Source of the DNA: Kitasatospora sp. CB01950
GTDB taxonomy: Bacteria; Actinomycetota; Actinomycetes; Streptomycetales; Streptomycetaceae
NCBI RefSeq assembly: GCF_001905465.1
Contig: NZ_LISX01000003.1
Location: forward strand, 532,565-596,564
Direction of reading: 5' to 3'
DNA length: 64,000 nucleotides
The position numbers and the translations under genes are program-made. Position 1 is the stretch's first letter. Each line of letters begins with the position of its first letter. Below, in pieces: positions 52,344-60,907 of the stretch. The notes under the pieces were generated by a model. That model did not search any database. It saw only the letters and a list, made by a program, of their open reading frames with translations, and was not told the origin of the DNA.

Positions 52344-53254
52344 CGCCGGTCGCGGGCGAGGGTCAGGGTACCGGCCAACACGCCCACCACGGCGGTGTGT
52401 TCGTTGTCCTTGAAGGCCCGCGCCGGATCCTCGTCGACCGGGTCCAGGTCGCGCGGCAGCAGACCGTCCTCGTGCTGGACGGACGCGAGCTGCGCCCAAC
52501 TCTGCGGATCGCAGACCGACTCGGACAGGCAGGCGTCCACGATCAGCAGCTCGCCGAGCAGGTCCCACTGGCCGGTCTCCTGCCAGATGTCCACCCAGAC
52601 CGGCAGCCACAGCGCCAGGTAGTCCTGCATCGGTTCGGGCAGCCGGCCGGGCACCGCGCCCCAGTCGGTGAGGTGGAAGACGGCGTGCGTGACGTTGTAG
52701 CCGGTGATCCAGTCGATCGCCCACGGCTCCGGCCGCTCGCCGAGCCAGGTGGTCTTCGCGAGCGCGTCCCAGTCGGGCCGGCTCTCCAGCCCGATCACGT
52801 ACCGGGCGTTGACGGTGGCCAGCCGCCGGTTCGCCATCGCCTCCAGGGCGTGCGTGGAGCGCAACGCGTCCAGGCCGGCCAGCAGTTCGTCCAGCGGCGC
52901 GTGCCGGTAGCCGGAACGGTGGAAGTGCCCGTACAACTCCAACGGGTCGCTGAGCAGGATGTTCCGGAACTGCCGTTCGTACAGCAGCTCGCCCTGGCGC
53001 AGCTGCTGCCAGCCGAAGTCGAGCACCGCACGCGCACGGTCCCGCTCGGCCGGGCCGAGGACGGCCTTCTCGCGCAGCACCAGGGACGCGGCGAGCGCCG
53101 CCTCGCCGATCGGCTTGTACGCGTTGTTGGGGTCGGAGACGTCGATGTCGTCGTCCGGCGGCAGGAGGCCGTTGCCCTGCTCGTGGGTCCTCTGCAGCCA
53201 CTCCAACGAGCGGGTGGCGAGCCGGTGGCAGTCGGCGGACAGCGTCTCGTTCAT
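52340..53254 (-). CDS. Helical protein of the small-peptide cluster (DUF6895-like)
   Basis: A 304-residue soluble protein, almost all helix by composition. Repeated helix-pair phrases (ATRSLEWLQRTHEQGNGLLPPDDD, NAYKPIGEAALAASLVL, WAIDWITGYNVTHAVFHLTDWG) recall alpha/alpha toroid folds. I believe it matches an uncharacterised family annotated as DUF6895, but this is from memory and uncertain. His and Asp residues in the conserved phrases could hold a metal or an active site. The ATG at 53254 overlaps the stop of the 223-residue gene, and its stop overlaps the serine hydrolase start, so the three are translated together. No known reaction can be assigned. Confidence 0.72.
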   Translation of the reverse strand: MNETLSADCHRLATRSLEWLQRTHEQGNGLLPPDDDIDVSDPNNAYKPIGEAALAASLVLREKAVLGPAERDRARAVLDFGWQQLRQGELLYERQFRNILLSDPLELYGHFHRSGYRHAPLDELLAGLDALRSTHALEAMANRRLATVNARYVIGLESRPDWDALAKTTWLGERPEPWAIDWITGYNVTHAVFHLTDWGAVPGRLPEPMQDYLALWLPVWVDIWQETGQWDLLGELLIVDACLSESVCDPQSWAQLASVQHEDGLLPRDLDPVDEDPARAFKDNEHTAVVGVLAGTLTLARDRR

Positions 53255-53922
53255 GCGGCGGCCAATCGGTCGGCGACAGCGAGGTCGAGGGCGGTGCGCG
53301 CGGAGCCGTCGCCGGTCAGCGCGAGATGCCGCAGCAGCGGCCGGAGTTCCAGCAGCGGCGGGGTGCCGGTGCTCTGCAGCCAGGCCAGCCAGCGGGCCAG
53401 CCGGGTCGCGGTGCGGTGGTCGCGCCGCAGCATCGAACGGCTCGCGCCCCGGGCCAGCGCGAGCACGTGCTCGCGGGCCAACTGCTGCACCGGGCCGTCC
53501 AGGGTCGGCAGGGCCAGGCCGGAGAGCTGCGCCATCAGCACCGACCAGCGCTGCCAGCCGCTCTCGTCGGGGCCGGGCGGCGGGGGAGGGTCGGCCACCG
53601 GCACGTCGTGCCCGGCGCGGCCGAGGAGTTCGGCGGTGGCCAGGTCGCGCCACGCGTGCACCTCGGACCAGTCGGCGGGGAAGAGCAGGAACGCCTCGGC
53701 GACGCGGGCGGCGGTCTCCGGCGGGGTCGGACTGCCGGTGAGCAGGCCCGGCGCGAACACGTCCGGGCCGAGCACACGATCGGCGGCGAGCATGGCCTGC
53801 GGCTCCGGCGCGGCGGCGAGGAGAGCCGCGCCCTCGGCGCCGGTGAGAGCGTCGAGGGCGCGGCCTGCCGCCCACTCGGTCGCGGCGGCGAACTCCCGCT
53901 GGGGCGAATCGGCGAACGGCAT
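53251..53922 (-). CDS. Uncharacterised helical protein of the small-peptide cluster
   Basis: A 223-residue protein of mostly Ala/Leu/Arg-rich helices with one Pro-rich loop (ADPPPPPGPDESGWQRW, about residues 110-126). It has no signal peptide, membrane segment or catalytic motif that I recognise. The ATG at 53922 follows AGGAAA. Its 3' end overlaps the DUF6895-like gene by 4 bp. It may be a partner of that protein, since both have the same helical character and are always read together here. The family is unknown to me. Confidence 0.72.
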   Translation of the reverse strand: MPFADSPQREFAAATEWAAGRALDALTGAEGAALLAAAPEPQAMLAADRVLGPDVFAPGLLTGSPTPPETAARVAEAFLLFPADWSEVHAWRDLATAELLGRAGHDVPVADPPPPPGPDESGWQRWSVLMAQLSGLALPTLDGPVQQLAREHVLALARGASRSMLRRDHRTATRLARWLAWLQSTGTPPLLELRPLLRHLALTGDGSARTALDLAVADRLAAA

Positions 53923-53964
53923 GGATGGACTACTTTCCTAGGAATTTCCTCGGATCTGATGCGG

Positions 53965-54003
53965 GAACGGTGCTACTGAACGGTGCTGCTGAACGGTGCT
54001 ACT
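53965..54003. repeat. Three 13-bp tandem repeats at the end of the small-peptide gene
   Basis: GAACGGTGCTACT, GAACGGTGCTGCT, GAACGGTGCTACT at 53965-53977, 53978-53990 and 53991-54003. The last copy overlaps the stop codon of the leftward small-peptide gene. The period is not a multiple of three, so it is not coding. It lies in the 76-bp gap before the next gene, whose leader also holds the palindrome TTCCTAGGAA (53935-53944). Confidence 0.9.
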
Positions 54004-54181
54004 CCTCCTCCTCGGGCTCCTTCGGGGAGAGCAGGAGCAGACCTAGGAGCAGCAGCAGGCCGGCGGCCTCGGGCTGGTACAGCGGCGCGCCGCTGACAGT
54101 CGACTCGCCCTCGGTCATCAGGGCCTTCACGACTCCGAGTTCGGTCGTCGTCACCGTGGTCGGCACAGTCTCGACAAGCAT
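53999..54181 (-). CDS. 60-residue peptide with hydrophobic C-terminal helix
   Basis: A small frame starting at ATG 54181, which has AAGGAGG at 8 nt, a very strong ribosome binding site; the in-frame ATG 11 codons earlier would place that site inside the gene. The product begins MLVETVPTTVTTTELGVVKAL, then a Glu/Ser/Gly segment (TEGESTVSGAPLYQPE), a run of nine Leu around one Gly that could be one membrane helix, and an acidic end KEPEEEE. The Thr-rich start and short length are consistent with a modified-peptide precursor or a small membrane-bound regulator. It leads a four-gene set on the same strand. It is not similar to any peptide family I can name. Confidence 0.6.
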   Translation of the reverse strand: MLVETVPTTVTTTELGVVKALMTEGESTVSGAPLYQPEAAGLLLLLGLLLLSPKEPEEEE

Positions 54182-54376
54182 CGGATACGCCTCCTTGGGA
54201 AGGACGGACGTCATCGTCGGATCGGCGATGTCCTCTCCCCACGCTAGGTGCGCCCCCGGATCGGCGCATGTGGAGTCACCGCCCCCTTTATTGATGTGGA
54301 CCTGCCCGCCCCGGGGCGTGATTTCGTGTCATGTGCACGGCTGTCAGGTGGGTGGCGGATGGCCCTCGCGAACGCG

Positions 54377-54413
54377 CCGAGGGCCTGCGGCGCGCACGCG
54401 CCCAGGCCCTCGG
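54377..54413 (-). terminator. Terminator after the YCII-related gene
   Basis: CCGAGGGCCTG (54377-54387) pairs with CAGGCCCTCGG (54403-54413), and the loop contains a further GGCGC/GCGCC pairing. The hairpin begins 13 nt past the leftward YCII stop codon. Confidence 0.75.
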
Positions 54414-54426
54414 TCGGGTGGAGCTG

Positions 54427-54798
54427 TCAGGCGCTCAACTCGCCGTCGGAGAAGATCACTTGACGCACCTCCACGCCCAGGCCGGGAATCGCCGCGTCCG
54501 GGATCCGCGCCGCCAGCTCGATCGCCCGCTCCCGGTTCTCGCACTCCACCAGGTAGCAGCCGCCGAGGAACTCCTTCGCCGCCAGGAACGGACCGTCCGT
54601 CACCACCGGCCGCCCGTCGCGCACCGCGACCACCGCCGACTGCGCCGGATCCGCCAGCGCCTGGGTCAGGACCAGCTCGCCGGAGTCCTTCAGCTCCCGG
54701 ATGAACCGGCCGTGCCCGCTGCCGAGTTCCGCCTTCTCCCGGTCCGTCAGGGCGTCCATCGCCGCCGGGTCGATGTGCAGGCAGATCTGGAACCTCAT
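54427..54798 (-). CDS. YCII/DGPF-domain protein
   Basis: A 123-residue protein of the YCII-related superfamily. The signature DGPFLAAKEFLGGCYLVE is complete, with the conserved Asp of DGPF, and the N-terminal half contains ELKDSGELVLTQAL. The biochemical role of these dimeric small proteins is unclear; in actinobacteria they often sit beside ECF sigma factors or stress genes. The ATG at 54798 has GAGGAG 6 nt upstream. It is divergent from an MFS exporter, with a large quasi-palindrome in between. Confidence 0.87.
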   Translation of the reverse strand: MRFQICLHIDPAAMDALTDREKAELGSGHGRFIRELKDSGELVLTQALADPAQSAVVAVRDGRPVVTDGPFLAAKEFLGGCYLVECENRERAIELAARIPDAAIPGLGVEVRQVIFSDGELSA

Positions 54799-54847
54799 CA
54801 CGCACTCCTCCTCGTTCACCAGGACCCCGGCCGGAGCCCCTCGTCCC

Positions 54848-54957
54848 GGTGGTCGGAGCCGCCGACGCCCTCTCGACACCCCGGCCGGAGAACCTTCCGA
54901 GATTTCCCGGATCTCCCGGCCGGAGGTGTCGAGAAGCGGCCGACCGCTCCGACCACC
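54848..54957. promoter_or_regulatory. 110-bp quasi-palindrome in the YCII/MFS divergent region
   Basis: Outer arms GGTGGTCGGAGC (54848-54859) and GCTCCGACCACC (54946-54957) are perfect complements. Inner arms TCTCGACACC (54871-54880) and GGTGTCGAGA (54925-54934) are also perfect, and the two pairs share the same centre (54902.5). A third small pairing GAGAT/ATCTC lies near the middle, and CCGGCCGG occurs on both sides. It may be a regulator-binding region, a long RNA hairpin in the leader of the exporter gene, or a small palindromic element. Confidence 0.7.
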
Positions 54958-55013
54958 CGGCGAACCCTCGGGAAACGGTCCCGAAGGATCGCAGAGGAAC
55001 GGAGCCTCCGGAG

Positions 55014-56507
55014 ATGCGAATCGACCGGGCACGCTGGGGCCTGGCCCTGCTCATGCTGCCGACATTCATCGTCGCGATGGACGTGACGGCCCTGCTGCTG
55101 GCGCTCCCGCGGCTGAGCGCCGACCTGGGGGCGGACAACGTCGAACAGCTGTGGATCAGCGACAGCTACGGGCTCATGGTGGCCGGCCTGGTCATCACCA
55201 TGGGCACCCTCGGCGACCGGATCGGCCGCCGCCGGCTGCTGCTGACCGGCGCGGCGGCGTTCGCCGTGCTGTCCATGGTGGCCGCGTTCGCCGTCGACCC
55301 GCTGATACTGATCGTCACCCGCGCCCTGCTGGGCGTCGCCGGCGCGACCCTCGCCCCGTCCACGCTGTCGCTGATCACCACCATGTTCCGCGACGACCGC
55401 GAACGCGGCCGGGCCGTCGCGATCTGGGCGACCGGACAGTTCGCGGGCGGCGCGCTCGGACCGGTGCTGGCCGGGGTGCTGCTCCAGCACTTCTGGTGGG
55501 GCTCGGTGTTCCTGCTCGCCGTGCCGCCGATGGCGCTGCTGCTGATCGCCGGACCGGCCCTGCTCCCCGAGTTCCGCAGCGAACGGGCGGGACGCCTCGA
55601 CCCGGTCGGCGTCGGGCTGTCGCTGGCCGCGATGCTGCTGCTGGTGTACGGCGTCAAGCAGCTGGCCGTGGACGGCGTCGTGGGCGGGTCGTCGACCGTC
55701 CCGGCGGTCGCGCTGCTCGTCGGCGCGGTGCTCGGCGTGCTCTTCGTCCGCCGTCAACTGCGCGTCGAAGAGCCGCTGTTGGACCTGCGACTGCTGCGCA
55801 GCCGACCGTTCACGGCCGTGCTGGTCGGGCTGGTCCTGGCCGGTGTCGCGATGGCCGGCACCGGACTGCTGGTCACCCAGTACCTGCAGAACGTGCTCGA
55901 CCACTCGCCGGCCGTCTCGGCCGCCCTGTTCGCCCCCATGGGCCTCGGCGTGGCCGCCGGCACCATGACCGCACCCGCCCTCGCCCGCCGCGTGAAGCAG
56001 ACCACCGCGATCGCCGGCGGCCTCGCCGTCGCCGCGCTCGGCGGCCTGCTGCTGGCCCTCGTCGACGGCTCCCTGTGGCTCGTGATCACCGGCATCACCG
56101 TCCTCGCCCTCGGCACCGGCCCGCTGTTCGCCCTCGGCACCGGCATCGTCCTCGGCTCCGTCGCCCCGGAACGGGCCGGCTCGGCCGCGTCCATGTCGGA
56201 GACCGGCAACTACCTCGGCGGCTCGCTCGGCCTCGCCCTGCTCGGCGTCCTGGCCGCCGTCGTCTACCGCGACCGCATGGACGGCGCCTCCGACTCCCTG
56301 GCCGGCGCGGTCGCCACCGCCCCGCGACTCCCCGCCGACCAGGCCACGACGCTGCTGCAGCACGCCCGCGACGCCTTCACCACCGCCCTCCACGTCACCG
56401 GCCTCACCGCCGCCGCGCTCTTCGCCGCCCTCACCGCCCTCGTCCTCACCATGCGCCAACCCGCCACGGCAGCACCGGCGTTGGAACCCGAGGCGAGCCA
56501 CGCGTAG
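55014..56507 (+). CDS. MFS multidrug exporter, DHA2 (14-TM) type
   Basis: A 497-residue membrane transporter with about 14 helices. Helix 1 carries FIVAMDVTALLLALP, matching the DHA2 motif D1; motif A is GTLGDRIGRRRLL between helices 2 and 3; motif C is GGALGPVLAGVL in helix 5. Such proteins use the proton gradient to export drugs, dyes or natural products. The ATG at 55014 has CCGGAG close upstream. The promoter region contains the 110-bp quasi-palindrome. No adjacent TetR or MarR regulator gene is present, so the regulator is elsewhere or is not of the usual local type. Confidence 0.9.
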   Translation: MRIDRARWGLALLMLPTFIVAMDVTALLLALPRLSADLGADNVEQLWISDSYGLMVAGLVITMGTLGDRIGRRRLLLTGAAAFAVLSMVAAFAVDPLILIVTRALLGVAGATLAPSTLSLITTMFRDDRERGRAVAIWATGQFAGGALGPVLAGVLLQHFWWGSVFLLAVPPMALLLIAGPALLPEFRSERAGRLDPVGVGLSLAAMLLLVYGVKQLAVDGVVGGSSTVPAVALLVGAVLGVLFVRRQLRVEEPLLDLRLLRSRPFTAVLVGLVLAGVAMAGTGLLVTQYLQNVLDHSPAVSAALFAPMGLGVAAGTMTAPALARRVKQTTAIAGGLAVAALGGLLLALVDGSLWLVITGITVLALGTGPLFALGTGIVLGSVAPERAGSAASMSETGNYLGGSLGLALLGVLAAVVYRDRMDGASDSLAGAVATAPRLPADQATTLLQHARDAFTTALHVTGLTAAALFAALTALVLTMRQPATAAPALEPEASHA

Positions 56508-56532
56508 CCGCGACCGCCGCTACGCTCGGCCG

Positions 56533-56823
56533 GTGATCACCATGCAGGTGCGCGGCGACAGCGGCGACATCGTGGCCCGGGCGGCGGCCGGGGTGCGGTG
56601 GACCTCGGCCTTCGCCGACCTCGACCCGGCACAGTTCCCGATGCTGTGCGCGCTGATCCCGTACGGCGACGCGGTCTTCAACGAGCGTCAGGTGCCACGG
56701 CTGCTCGCCGAACTCGACCGCCTCCCGCCCGCCGTCGACGGCGAATGGGTCGACCAGGCAAGGGAGTTGTGCCAGGTCGTCCAGCGGGGGCCGCACCGCT
56801 GCCTGTGGTTCGTCGGCGACTGA
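56533..56823 (+). CDS. Small hypothetical protein
   Basis: A 96-residue protein starting at GTG 56533, 25 bp after the exporter gene. It reads as a normal soluble protein (VRWTSAFADLDPAQFPML, FNERQVPRLLAELDRLPP, RGPHRCLWFVGD). It resembles small conserved actinobacterial proteins of unknown function. No motif suggests an activity. The sequence upstream of the GTG has no strong ribosome binding site, so translation may depend on that of the exporter. Confidence 0.65.
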   Translation: MITMQVRGDSGDIVARAAAGVRWTSAFADLDPAQFPMLCALIPYGDAVFNERQVPRLLAELDRLPPAVDGEWVDQARELCQVVQRGPHRCLWFVGD

Positions 56824-57087
56824 CAGCCGGGGCCGTGCCGTTCGGCCGGCACCGGCGGCGCGGTGCAGCTCCGTCCGGGCCCCACGGCGGCGGAAGCGCG
56901 ACGAGGCGATCGAGCCGGCCCTCCGACTCACCCGCCGCGCGCTGGGCAAGGTGCGGAGCCGACCTCTCCCGGCGAGCTGCCCGGCCGGGTGCGTCCGGCC
57001 CGGCGACAACGGCGCGATCCGCGCCCACTGCGCGTCGGTCCATGGCACGGCCCGAACCCGACGATCGGATGATCGGAAGGAGGCGGG

Positions 57088-58125
57088 TCAGTCCGCGAGC
57101 AGCACTGCGACGCCCGTCACCCGGTCCGCCGCGAGGTCGGCGAGGGCGGTGGGGGCGTCGCGCAGCGGGTAGCGGTTGAGGTGGACCGACGGGCGGACGC
57201 GGGCGGCGGCGGCGAGGAAGTCGCGGCCGTCCGCCCGGGTGTTGGCGGTGACGCTGCGCAGGGTGCGTTCCTGGAACAGATGGCGCCGGTAGTCGAGGGC
57301 GGGGACGTCGGTGAGGTGGATCCCGGCGACGGCGAGGGTGCCGCCCCGGTCCAGGGCGGCGAGGGCGACGGGGACCAGCTCGCCGGCCGGGGCGAACAGG
57401 ATCGCGGCGTCCAGCGGCTCCGGCGGCGGGTCGAAGGAGTCGCCCGCGAAGCCCGCGCCGAGCTCCCGCGCCAGGTCCCGGGCCGCCGCGCCCCGGGTGA
57501 ACACGGCCAGCCGCGCTCCCCGGGCCAGCGCCATCTGCGCGGTCAGGTGGGCGGACGCGCCGAAACCGTAGAGGCCGAGCAGGCCGCCCGGAGGAAGATC
57601 CGCCCGGGCCAGCGCCCGATGGCCGATGATGCCCGCGCACAACAGCGGCGCGAGCTCCTCGGCGGGCGGCCCGTCCGGCAGCGGGTAGGCGAAGCGGGCG
57701 TCGGCGGTGACGAACCCGGCGTAGCCGCCGGGCCGGTCCCAGCCGGTGTACGTCGAGGCCGGGCACAGGTTCTCCCGCCCGCCGAGGCAGTACCGGCAGT
57801 GCCCGCAGACCCCCGCCAGCCAGGCCACCCCGGCCCGGTCGCCGACCGCGAACTCCGTGACGCCAGGGCCGACCGCCGTCACCCGGCCCACCACCTCATG
57901 GCCGGGCGTGCACCGCGGCACCCTCGGCGGCAGATCCCCTTCGGCGAGGTGCAGGTCGGTGCGGCACACCCCGCACGCCTCCACCTCGACCAGCACGTCC
58001 TTCGCGCCGGGGACGGGCCGCGGCCGCCGCTCCCACTCCAGCGGCCCGTCCCCGCCGCCCACCGGCCCTGGGCGGGCCACCACCCACGCGCCGTCCCGCA
58101 CACCCGACGATCCCGTCGCACCCAT
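57088..58125 (-). CDS. Zinc-dependent alcohol dehydrogenase (AdhA-like)
   Basis: A 345-residue medium-chain dehydrogenase. The catalytic-zinc site is [15 protein letters not shown] with GHEVVGRV, and the structural-zinc cysteines lie in [15 protein letters not shown]. The nucleotide-binding segment [14 protein letters not shown] replaces the usual GxGxxG with GFGAS, as in the AdhA-type subgroup. The end contains [11 protein letters not shown]. It would oxidise alcohols or reduce aldehydes with NAD(P). The ATG at 58125 is the start that fits the family, leaving a short Gly-rich leader before the domain. Homologues lie in oxygen-limitation regulons in actinobacteria, which fits the neighbours. 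Confidence 0.88.
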   Translation of the reverse strand: MGATGSSGVRDGAWVVARPGPVGGGDGPLEWERRPRPVPGAKDVLVEVEACGVCRTDLHLAEGDLPPRVPRCTPGHEVVGRVTAVGPGVTEFAVGDRAGVAWLAGVCGHCRYCLGGRENLCPASTYTGWDRPGGYAGFVTADARFAYPLPDGPPAEELAPLLCAGIIGHRALARADLPPGGLLGLYGFGASAHLTAQMALARGARLAVFTRGAAARDLARELGAGFAGDSFDPPPEPLDAAILFAPAGELVPVALAALDRGGTLAVAGIHLTDVPALDYRRHLFQERTLRSVTANTRADGRDFLAAAARVRPSVHLNRYPLRDAPTALADLAADRVTGVAVLLAD

Positions 58126-58179
58126 CGCTCGCCCCGTCCTTCCAGCCCCTCCTTCAGCGTCCTCCGACCGCGCCGCCAG

Positions 58180-58312
58180 GACGACCGGACCCGGTGAGGA
58201 CGACCGGACCCGGTGAGGACGACCGGACCCGGTGAGGACGACCGGACCCGGTGAGGACGACCGGACCCGGTGAGGACGACCGGACCCGGCGAGGACGACC
58301 GGACCCGGCGAA
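58180..58312. repeat. Seven tandem 19-bp repeats
   Basis: Unit GACGACCGGACCCGGTGAG repeated head to tail at 58180, 58199, 58218, 58237, 58256, 58275 and 58294; the first five are identical, the last two read CGGCGAG or CGGCGAA at the end. Each unit includes the partial palindrome CCGGACCCGG. The 19-bp period is not a codon multiple and there are no spacers, so it is neither coding nor CRISPR. It fills most of the gap between a leftward dehydrogenase start and a rightward membrane protein start. Confidence 0.95.
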
Positions 58313-58423
58313 CCGGGCCGATCGTCGGGCGGACAGGGCCGTCCGGACCATGTCGCGGCGCTGCCGTCCGGGACAGGCTGGGGGTGGAGAGAGGCCCGGT
58401 CGAGCGGTGAGGAGGCGGGCGGC

Positions 58424-58978
58424 ATGCAGGTGCACCCGCGGCAACGGAAGAACCCCCTGCGGCGGAGCAGCGACCGCCTGCAGTGGTGGGCGGCGCGACT
58501 GCTGCTCGTGGTCGCGATCGGCGGAGTCCCCGCCGCGCTCGCCGTCGGCCTCGCCGTCCACCAGGACCAGGCCCGGGCCGGCCGGGAAGAGACCGCCACC
58601 CGGCACCCGCAGACGGCCCGGCTCCTCGCCGACGTCCCCGTCGCCGTCGGCGTCACCACCACCCGCGCCGCCGTCGCCTGGAACACCGACGGCGCCGACC
58701 ACCGCGCCAGCGCCGTCGTCACCGCCGGCCAACCCGCCGGCACCCCCGTACGGATCTGGCTCGACGACAACGGCCAGGTCGTCCCGCAACCCGCCGGCGC
58801 GGGCGAGGCCGCCGCCGTCGCCCTGACGGCCGCCCTGCTCACCGCCACCGCCGTGCCGCTGCTCAGCATTCTGGCGTGGCGGGGCGTGTCGATCCTGCTC
58901 GACCGCCGCCGCTACGCAGGCTGGGACGCCGAGTGGCAGCAGTTCGAGCCCCAGTGGACACGCCGCCAGCCCAGCTGA
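58424..58978 (+). CDS. Rv1733c-like membrane protein
   Basis: A 184-residue protein with two transmembrane helices (about residues 24-46 and 128-152) enclosing an extracytoplasmic segment of about 80 residues ([38 protein letters not shown]). This arrangement and the phrase [13 protein letters not shown] match the actinobacterial Rv1733c family, whose mycobacterial member belongs to the DosR dormancy regulon. Function is unknown. The ATG at 58424 follows a GGAGG-type sequence. It is divergent from the dehydrogenase gene, with the 19-bp repeats between. Confidence 0.8.
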   Translation: MQVHPRQRKNPLRRSSDRLQWWAARLLLVVAIGGVPAALAVGLAVHQDQARAGREETATRHPQTARLLADVPVAVGVTTTRAAVAWNTDGADHRASAVVTAGQPAGTPVRIWLDDNGQVVPQPAGAGEAAAVALTAALLTATAVPLLSILAWRGVSILLDRRRYAGWDAEWQQFEPQWTRRQPS

Positions 58979-59408
58979 CCGCGACGTGCGCGCGAGGCCA
59001 CGGGCCTCCGGTGGCGGTGAGGGCGGGCCTGATCACCGCCGCACGGTGTCCTGGGGCGGAAGGCCATGGCGTACCTGCGGGGATGCCGACCAACAACAGG
59101 CCGAGCCCCGGCCCAGCGGGAGCGGCCCACCTGCTGGACTGGCACCGACAAGCGGGTCGGGACGTGTGGTCGGCCCAGCCGGCCGGCCGGTGCAGGCGGG
59201 AGTGCCGGGCGCGCCGCTCGGCCACCGCGGTGTGTCGTAGCCGGTGGGATGCCGGATGTCGGCAGTGCGAGCCCAGGCCCGCCATCGCCGTGACCACCGA
59301 CCGCTGCGCCGGTGCGCCACCCGCCCGGCGGGCGTGTCGCCGGCCCGGCCGGCCGGTGCGGGTGGGGGTGGGGCGGTGGATGCTGGGAGCGGAATCCCGG
59401 AGGTCGCC
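58979..59408. other. 430-bp region without a convincing gene
   Basis: No frame on either strand has a natural protein composition; long open frames here are Pro/Arg-rich shadows. It contains a direct repeat CCGGCCGGCCGGTGC at 59179-59193 and 59345-59359. The last 20 bp hold the GGAGG ribosome binding site (59398-59402) of the next gene. It may contain promoters and a degraded gene, but none could be identified. Confidence 0.5.
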
Positions 59409-60824
59409 ATGGAGAACCAGCCCGCCCCGACACCCCGGCCGGGGCTGCTCACCTTTCTCGGCGGGGTCGGCACCGTCACCGGCAGCAAGTTCATGGTGGA
59501 GACGGACCACGCCCGGATCATGATCGACTGCGGTCTGTTCCAGGGCCTGGCCGAACTGCGGCGCCGCAACCGGCGGCCGCTGCCGCTCGACCCCGCCGAC
59601 GTGCACTGCGTGGTGCTCACCCACGCCCACCTGGACCACTGCGGGTATCTGCCGCGCCTGGTCGCCGACGGCTTCCGCGGGCCGATCTTCAGCACCCCGT
59701 ACACCGCCCGGATCGCCGAGCTGATCCTGCGCGACAGCGCCCACCTGCTCCAGGAGGACGCCGACCACGCCAACCGCCACGGCTGGTCCAAGCACCGCCC
59801 CGCCCTGCCGCTGTACACCGCGGAGGACGTCGAACGCACCCTGCGCCTGTTCGACCCCGTCCGGCCGCGCTCCGAGATCGAGATCGCCGACCGGACGGTG
59901 CTGCGCCTGCACCCCGCCGGACACATCCTCGGGTCGTCCTGGGCGCACCTCACCCTTGAGGACGGCCACACCCTCGCCGCCAGCGGCGACCTCGGCCGGC
60001 CCGTCCACCCCCTGCTCAACCCGCCCGATCCGTTCACCGGCGCCGACGTGCTGCTGATGGAGTCCACCTACGGCAACCGCACCCACGAGGAGACCGCCGC
60101 CCGCGAGCACTTCGCCCAGGCCCTGCACCGCACGCTGGCCCGCGGCGGCACCGTCGTGATCCCGTCCTTCGCCGTCGACCGCACCGAAGTGGTGCTGCAC
60201 CAGCTCGCCGAACTCCGTCGCGCCGGCCGCCTGCCCGCCGGCGCCCCCGTGTACGTGGACAGCCCGATGGCGCTCGCCACCCTGCGGATCTACCGCGACG
60301 CCTTCGCCGAACACGCCCCCGAACTGCGCCCCGACGTCCTCGCCCGGGGGGAGGCCGCGATCAGCCCCGAACCGTTCCGGGCCGTCCGCTCCCTCCCCGA
60401 GTCGCTCGAACTGGAGCACAGCAGCGTGCCGTCGATCCTGGTGTCCGCCTCCGGCATGGCCACCGGCGGACGCGTCGTGCACCACCTGCACCGGCTGCTG
60501 CCCGACCCCCGCAACACCGTGATCGTGGTCGGCTACGCCGCCGCCGGCACCCGCGCCCGCGACCTGGTCGACGGCGCTCGGGTGCTGAAGATGTACGGCG
60601 GCTACGTGCCCGTCCGCGCCGAGGTCGTCAACGTCCCCGCGTTCTCCGCGCACGCGGACGCCGCCGAGATCGTCGACTGGCTGCGCCCCGCCCCCGCGCC
60701 GTCCGCCACCTACCTGGTGCACGGCGAACCGGACGGCGCCCAGGCCCTGCGCGACCGGATCGACCGGGAACTCGGCTGGACGGCCGTCGTGCCGCGCTCC
60801 GGCGAACGCGTCCTCGTCCGCTGA
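59409..60824 (+). CDS. Metallo-beta-lactamase/beta-CASP ribonuclease-like protein
   Basis: A 471-residue protein of the CPSF/RNase J-like family. The metal motif THAHLDHCG lies near residue 77, with further ligands in [14 protein letters not shown] and SGDLGRP. The beta-CASP part has [10 protein letters not shown] and [17 protein letters not shown], then [32 protein letters not shown] and the C-terminal [19 protein letters not shown] with [15 protein letters not shown]. Such enzymes process RNA ends. Actinobacteria carry stress-associated homologues separate from the essential RNase J. The ATG at 59409 has GGAGG 6 nt upstream. The neighbouring dehydrogenase and Rv1733c-like genes suggest a low-oxygen or stress role. 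Confidence 0.9.
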   Translation: MENQPAPTPRPGLLTFLGGVGTVTGSKFMVETDHARIMIDCGLFQGLAELRRRNRRPLPLDPADVHCVVLTHAHLDHCGYLPRLVADGFRGPIFSTPYTARIAELILRDSAHLLQEDADHANRHGWSKHRPALPLYTAEDVERTLRLFDPVRPRSEIEIADRTVLRLHPAGHILGSSWAHLTLEDGHTLAASGDLGRPVHPLLNPPDPFTGADVLLMESTYGNRTHEETAAREHFAQALHRTLARGGTVVIPSFAVDRTEVVLHQLAELRRAGRLPAGAPVYVDSPMALATLRIYRDAFAEHAPELRPDVLARGEAAISPEPFRAVRSLPESLELEHSSVPSILVSASGMATGGRVVHHLHRLLPDPRNTVIVVGYAAAGTRARDLVDGARVLKMYGGYVPVRAEVVNVPAFSAHADAAEIVDWLRPAPAPSATYLVHGEPDGAQALRDRIDRELGWTAVVPRSGERVLVR

Positions 60825-60825
60825 C

Positions 60826-60899
60826 GGTCCGCCCACGCTCCGCCGGCGATCCGAGCAAGGTCCGCCCACGCTCCGCCCAAGGTCCGCCCACGCTCCGCC
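60826..60899. repeat. Three direct copies of a 19-bp sequence between convergent genes
   Basis: GGTCCGCCCACGCTCCGCC at 60826-60844, 60859-60877 and 60881-60899, identical each time, filling the 83-bp gap between the stops of the beta-CASP protein and the convergent dehydrogenase. No hairpin terminator was seen. Confidence 0.92.
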
Positions 60900-60907
60900 G
60901 GTGGCTC

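Noticed and set aside
58180..58312. CRISPR array
   Set aside because: The units are contiguous without spacers, are only 19 bp long and have no cas genes nearby.
58912..59433. 173-codon minus-strand frame in the gap before the beta-CASP gene
   Set aside because: Pro/Arg/His-rich composition without any family feature; it overlaps the start of the well-supported plus-strand gene.
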